From Cellulomonas sp. URHD0024 (lineage in GTDB: Bacteria > Actinomycetota > Actinomycetes > Actinomycetales > Cellulomonadaceae): DNA of 64,000 nt. Position numbers and translations under genes: made by a program. Position 1 is the stretch's first letter. Every line of letters begins with the position of its first letter. The notes beneath the pieces were generated by a model. The model searched no databases and was not told the DNA's origin. It saw only the letters and a program-made list of their open reading frames with translations. Of this stretch, positions 62,501 to 64,000 are shown in pieces. The stretch spans positions 930,001 to 994,000 of the forward strand of contig NZ_AUEW01000001.1 of assembly GCF_000426185.1 (NCBI RefSeq), in the 5' to 3' direction.

Positions 62501-62657
62501 TCTGGTTCGTGGCGGTCAGCCAGACCGCGCCGTCGTTCAGGTCGAGCCGGGCGAGCGGGAAGCCCTGGTTCATCAGTGCGAGGACGGCGACGAGCACCGG
62601 CACGACGACCACGGCGGCGGTCGTCGTCACCCTCGAGCGCACCCGGGCGAACCTCAC
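56595..62657 (-). CDS. Giant membrane-anchored Ig-like/fibronectin III surface protein
   Basis: 2020 residues from a GTG that overlaps the kinase stop (GTGA). One N-terminal helix (about 10-30) anchors it; residues 35-350 form a propeller-like domain with a Cys pair; about 11 cadherin/Big_9-type Ig modules follow (380-1450, each with motifs like 'DPDGDGVTLLG' or 'DNDSDPAGKVLVLQ'), then six Fn3 domains (1450-2020, 'TVVLSWDAPDNRGALISGYR'). Each Ig module probably binds Ca2+ through the D-x-D-G-D motifs. It would project far from the membrane and may act as an adhesin or sensor. It is embedded between a Ser/Thr kinase and MoxR/DUF58. A paralogous N-terminus is found at 1-1252. Confidence 0.9.
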   Translation of the reverse strand: MRFARVRSRVTTTAAVVVVPVLVAVLALMNQGFPLARLDLNDGAVWLTATNQSQLGRYNAKVEELNGGLVAKGTTFDVLQDEGDILLVEPGQASVVDPASVTVTTQVATQGAKVAMAGGTVAIFDADGNAWVRAIGDLDGLAIGTDAPDVELGPGGKVVVTQDGLVLGVAAKDGAVTRLDLSSGAVDSSPDGVLGAGDVDQVTAVGDQPVTLSGRTVHTLHGTVDLEGDSLRLQQPGPSSSVVLVASTTGLIEVPLDGGDVVEHPTKGSGKPAAPVRVGTCAHGAWATGTGSYLQLCDGGSAHVSNLEGMSSADSLTFRVNRQVVVLNDTLRGRLWLPLQDTNLRVPNWNQVVPEENPEQSKDESQSSDTTQDLVTECSGQTAPPTATDDEFGVRPGRTTILPVVDNDSSSDCGILAISQFDAVPPAFGTVESIYGGRALQIEVAAGATGTADFTYTISDGQGKTAPSTAHVRLTVRPPGVDAPPRQLRTGALTVEQGGQADHQVLADFDDPDGDDLLLVGASAVATAGTVRFRQDGTLTFKADGSALGRTRVTVQVSDGTTTTEGYLDVDVRPGGSLAPQIDPVFAVTYVDQPVTLHPLDSVRSSSSEPPRLAGVDDVVGATLTRDLQGGTFTFSAARAGSYYVQFLVAASPQQASGLARIDVKEWPETAAPPVAVRDQASLPAGGEVTIDPLDNDSDPAGKVLVLQSVDVPDGSGLRVAVLDHHLVQIRADRTLTAPVVLRYSVSSGQSSAIGEIVVQPVPASTTSQPPVVPNVEVDVRTGGVVTIPVLEGAYDPDGDRPTLVPVLDQDVAPGEGLLFVSGDVLRYQAPSTPLTAHALFSVQDATGNVTGASLTVRVHQSDASTKAPPRPRDLVARVFEGDKVRIEIPLVGIDPDGDGVTLLGVASGATHGRVTVGGPDWLEYEALPNELDTDEFTYAVEDWTGQRAVATIRVGIAPRPTSTATVTARDDQVTVGPNRRVEVRVLANDVDSSGGDLELVPELDLAAGAEGLAEVEGRRIIVRAPETPTVLQIGYTAVNARGGRDSAVLTVTVARDAKVLPPIARDVVVGALDTLGRTEVTVDVLAVAQNPSGPLSDLVVSVPGSLADVASVVDGKVVVKLVDHAQTVPFLLTNKTSPAAASYAFVTVPALGFFPPTPRPKAPELRVASGAQLLIPLDEQVQVAPGRIPTVADIAGLSATKSDRTDLLKDKKTLQFTSAPGYAGPASITVPVTDASGPNDTSARTSIITLQITVYAVDDHPPTFTPSTIDVAPGEAALAVDLRSFTTGPEGDADQSQTRYTYQLTAAVPSGFTATIDGSVLRVAADVSTPKGRTDKLSLKIGYGRSGSLDQTIDLRVIASTRRKAQVPDVQLEGVEGRESTVQVLENAYNPFPGSPLTVVGATVETPGAGTATATSSSVSVRPAIGFIGQIVTRFRVRDVTGDPDREVEGRVVIVVRGKPAIPTAPRIGEIRDQTVVLSWDAPDNRGALISGYRVVANPGNIVRACVSTTCTIDNLTNDTEYTFTVAAQNAVDWSDPSPSSAPARPDAVPGQPGVPTLDFGSGSVRAMWAAPVQTGSPISSYTLEISPTPSSGSATVTSATTSYTFTGLTNGTAYTVRVRAHNKVPDPGPWSDSSLPMIPAAQPDTPTVAASRTAVGASGPQINVSWSVPDGHGDAVRGYEISIDNASPIALDASTTSYVISPAQRGHTYQVAVRAKNKAGTSPWGSANGETWSQPSAPSAPGIVPGSRSVPAGSGSVTLTWGPPADPGGLGVTIDYYQLQVGSKDAPITRVDGTSSRLENLADGPSPIARVRAVNSRKSEGDWSELPQTQVITQPATPTVNVSPGPIDQVAVEFVDGDDGGSPITARRYSIDGGRTWKTDMPSVIDTTVPVTVQFQVSNQYGWSPTATGSASPGQPAKPDAPAKPDAVANDTDGTVSISWVAPPDHGRAIDQYEWQYSGDAKDNDTVPGTDSSAVLTVKGHGVVVIRIQVRAHNAKGWSEWSLPSDEVSVSLPEVPTP

Positions 62658-64000
62658 GACGCGCACCCCTGTGCGGGAGTCGCCGACGCGCGGCGGTCCT
62701 GACGCACGATCGACACCGTGATGCAGACCTTCTCGCTGCCGTCCGACGGCACCGTGACCGTCGGCACCCCGACGAGCTGGAGCTCGGGCTCGCCGGTGAC
62801 CTCCAGGACGCCCCACAGGTACTGGTCCCCTGTCTGGGGCTCCGGGTTCTCCCAGACGAACACGACGGACCCGTCGGGTTGGCGCGTGCCGAGCAGCGAG
62901 TGCGGCGACGGGACCACGTCGTCGATCGCGGTCGGCGCCGGCTCCGGGGTGAACTCCGATGCGGGGGGCTTGGGCGCGTCATCGTTCAGCGCGACGGCAC
63001 CGAGCGTCACGGCGGCCGCCAGGACCACCAGACTCGAGACGACGCCGACCACCAGGCGCGTCCGACGCCGGCCAGGCACGTCGAGGTCGTCCGTCGGCTC
63101 CGGCTCCTGCGGCGCGATGAACGTCGGCATGTTCGGCCGAGCCGTGCTCGTCGAGGCAGCAACCGCGGTCGAGCCGGGGCCCGGCCCGGCGGTCGCAGGC
63201 ACCGTCGTGATGGAACGGACCCGCGTCGCGTCGTCGGCACCCGGGACGACGCCGACGACGAGGCTCGGCGACTCGGCAGCGGGGGCCTCCTGGGGAGCGA
63301 CGCTGACGATCGAGCGCAGCCGGGTCGCGTCCGGTTCGCCGCCGTCCGGCCCGCCGAACGGGCCTCCCTGGTCGCGCTGCGGTGCGGCGAGCGCCTCTTC
63401 TGTCAGGTCCAGCGGAGTGATGGGCAGGCGCAGGTCGCTCTCCACCTGCTGCAACGCCCGAGCCACGGCCGCCGCGGAGTCGTAGCGCCGTGCCGGCACC
63501 TTGGCCATCGCCTTGTCGAGGACATCCTGCAGGGCGGGCGGCACGTCGTCACGACCGGTCGGCGGCAACGGCGACCGCTCGATCCGGGCGACGAGCTGCT
63601 GGGCGCTGTTCTGGCCACCGGCGATCTCGAACGGCGTCCGGCCGGCGAGCAGCGAGTAGATCGTCGCGGCGAGAGAGTAGACGTCCGAGCGTGCGTCACC
63701 GGTCGGGTGCTCACCGAGCAGCTCGGGCGGCGACCACGGGATCGACATGCCCACCGTCGCCCCGCCGCCCTGGCCGGTCGTCGCGGCGATGCCGAAGTCC
63801 GTCAGGGCGGGCCAGCCGAAGTCGGTGGTCAGCACGTTCGCCGGCTTGATGTCGCGGTGCAGGATCCCGGCACGGTGCGCCGTCTCGACCGCGGACGCCA
63901 GGCGGATGCCGATCCGCAGGGCCTCGGGGACCGAGATCCGCTCCTGCCGGTAGCGCTCCGCCAGCCCGGGGCGCGAGCAGTACTCCATGACGAGGAACGG
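62654..64000 (-). CDS. Membrane Ser/Thr protein kinase (5' part beyond window)
   Basis: The last 449 codons of a kinase; the N-lobe is cut off by the right edge. Visible are 'ILHRDIKPANVL' (catalytic loop), 'LTDFGIAATTG' (DFG), 'WSPPELLGEHPTGDARSDVY' (APE variant P-P-E and subdomain IX) and the C-lobe end 'AMAKVPARRYDSAAAVARAL'. A Pro/Thr-rich cytoplasmic linker carries two 'ATRVRSI'-type repeats that could be phosphorylation or FHA-docking sites. One membrane helix ('LVVGVVSSLVVLAAAVTLGA') precedes about 110 extracellular residues without PASTA repeats. It likely phosphorylates a partner read by the FHA protein at 50883-52070. Confidence 0.93.
   Translation of the reverse strand, partial: PFLVMEYCSRPGLAERYRQERISVPEALRIGIRLASAVETAHRAGILHRDIKPANVLTTDFGWPALTDFGIAATTGQGGGATVGMSIPWSPPELLGEHPTGDARSDVYSLAATIYSLLAGRTPFEIAGGQNSAQQLVARIERSPLPPTGRDDVPPALQDVLDKAMAKVPARRYDSAAAVARALQQVESDLRLPITPLDLTEEALAAPQRDQGGPFGGPDGGEPDATRLRSIVSVAPQEAPAAESPSLVVGVVPGADDATRVRSITTVPATAGPGPGSTAVAASTSTARPNMPTFIAPQEPEPTDDLDVPGRRRTRLVVGVVSSLVVLAAAVTLGAVALNDDAPKPPASEFTPEPAPTAIDDVVPSPHSLLGTRQPDGSVVFVWENPEPQTGDQYLWGVLEVTGEPELQLVGVPTVTVPSDGSEKVCITVSIVRQDRRASATPAQGCAS

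Noticed and set aside
56673..62702. A 2009-codon open frame on the plus strand opposite the giant Ig/Fn3 gene
   Set aside because: It is Arg/Val/Asp-rich with no domain, a typical antisense shadow of a GC-rich gene; the minus frame shows clear Ig and Fn3 modules and start/stop overlaps with its neighbours.

Overview
The window is very GC-rich, uses many GTG starts, and has the gene content of an actinobacterium: SigE-family ECF factor, dimeric glycyl-tRNA synthetase, dnaG and dgt side by side, the uppS/recO/leuA neighbourhood, DUF222-HNH (13E12-type) proteins, and TAnnnT-type promoters abutting start codons. The mix of MoxR/DUF58/FHA, giant Ig/Fn3 proteins, WxL-type surface proteins and glycoside hydrolases suggests order Micrococcales, probably a Cellulomonas-like genus. 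That placement is inference; no rRNA gene is present.

Layout, left to right. 0-7.6 kb: the 5' part of a secreted propeller protein (cut by the edge) behind a NarL-type two-component pair and a small Asp-rich secreted protein, then two paralogous COG4705-like membrane proteins flanking a tail-to-tail histidine kinase/response regulator pair. 7.7-12.6 kb: a 1016-residue membrane-tethered glycosidase-like protein, a 19-bp tandem repeat, and an HNH gene behind a LexA-type box. 12.6-18.4 kb: a serpin, a DUF916 protein, a WxL-domain metallophosphoesterase and a HupE-like membrane protein, all surface or secretion related except the serpin. 18.5-24.9 kb: small metabolic and envelope genes (lipoprotein, DUF3592, KDPG-aldolase-like, phosphopantetheinyl transferase, AMIN-like, CorA, beta-lactamase-fold hydrolase, transglutaminase). 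24.9-35.8 kb: housekeeping genes and sensors on the minus strand (dnaG, dgt, GH13, dus, DesK/DesR-type pair with its ABC exporter). 35.9-42.3 kb: sigma/membrane-partner pair, glyS, and a zinc uptake operon with a Zur-like operator. 42.3-49.3 kb: the conserved uppS-recO-leuA block, interrupted by a VOC remnant, an SRPBCC gene with its own operator and terminator, a second LexA-controlled HNH gene and two minisatellites; leuA has a leader peptide and mutually exclusive RNA stems. 49.4-64 kb: one long minus-strand operon, membrane Ser/Thr kinase - 2020-residue Ig/Fn3 protein - MoxR - DUF58 - transglutaminase-like - RDD/FHA - propeller protein, entered from beyond the right edge.

The most interesting material is the kinase/FHA/giant surface protein operon with its degenerate transglutaminase, the pair of LexA-boxed HNH genes, the leuA leader, the WxL locus, the operator of the SRPBCC gene, and an aldolase that lacks its Schiff-base lysine. 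All sites and functions are from reading the sequence; no database or folding program was run.
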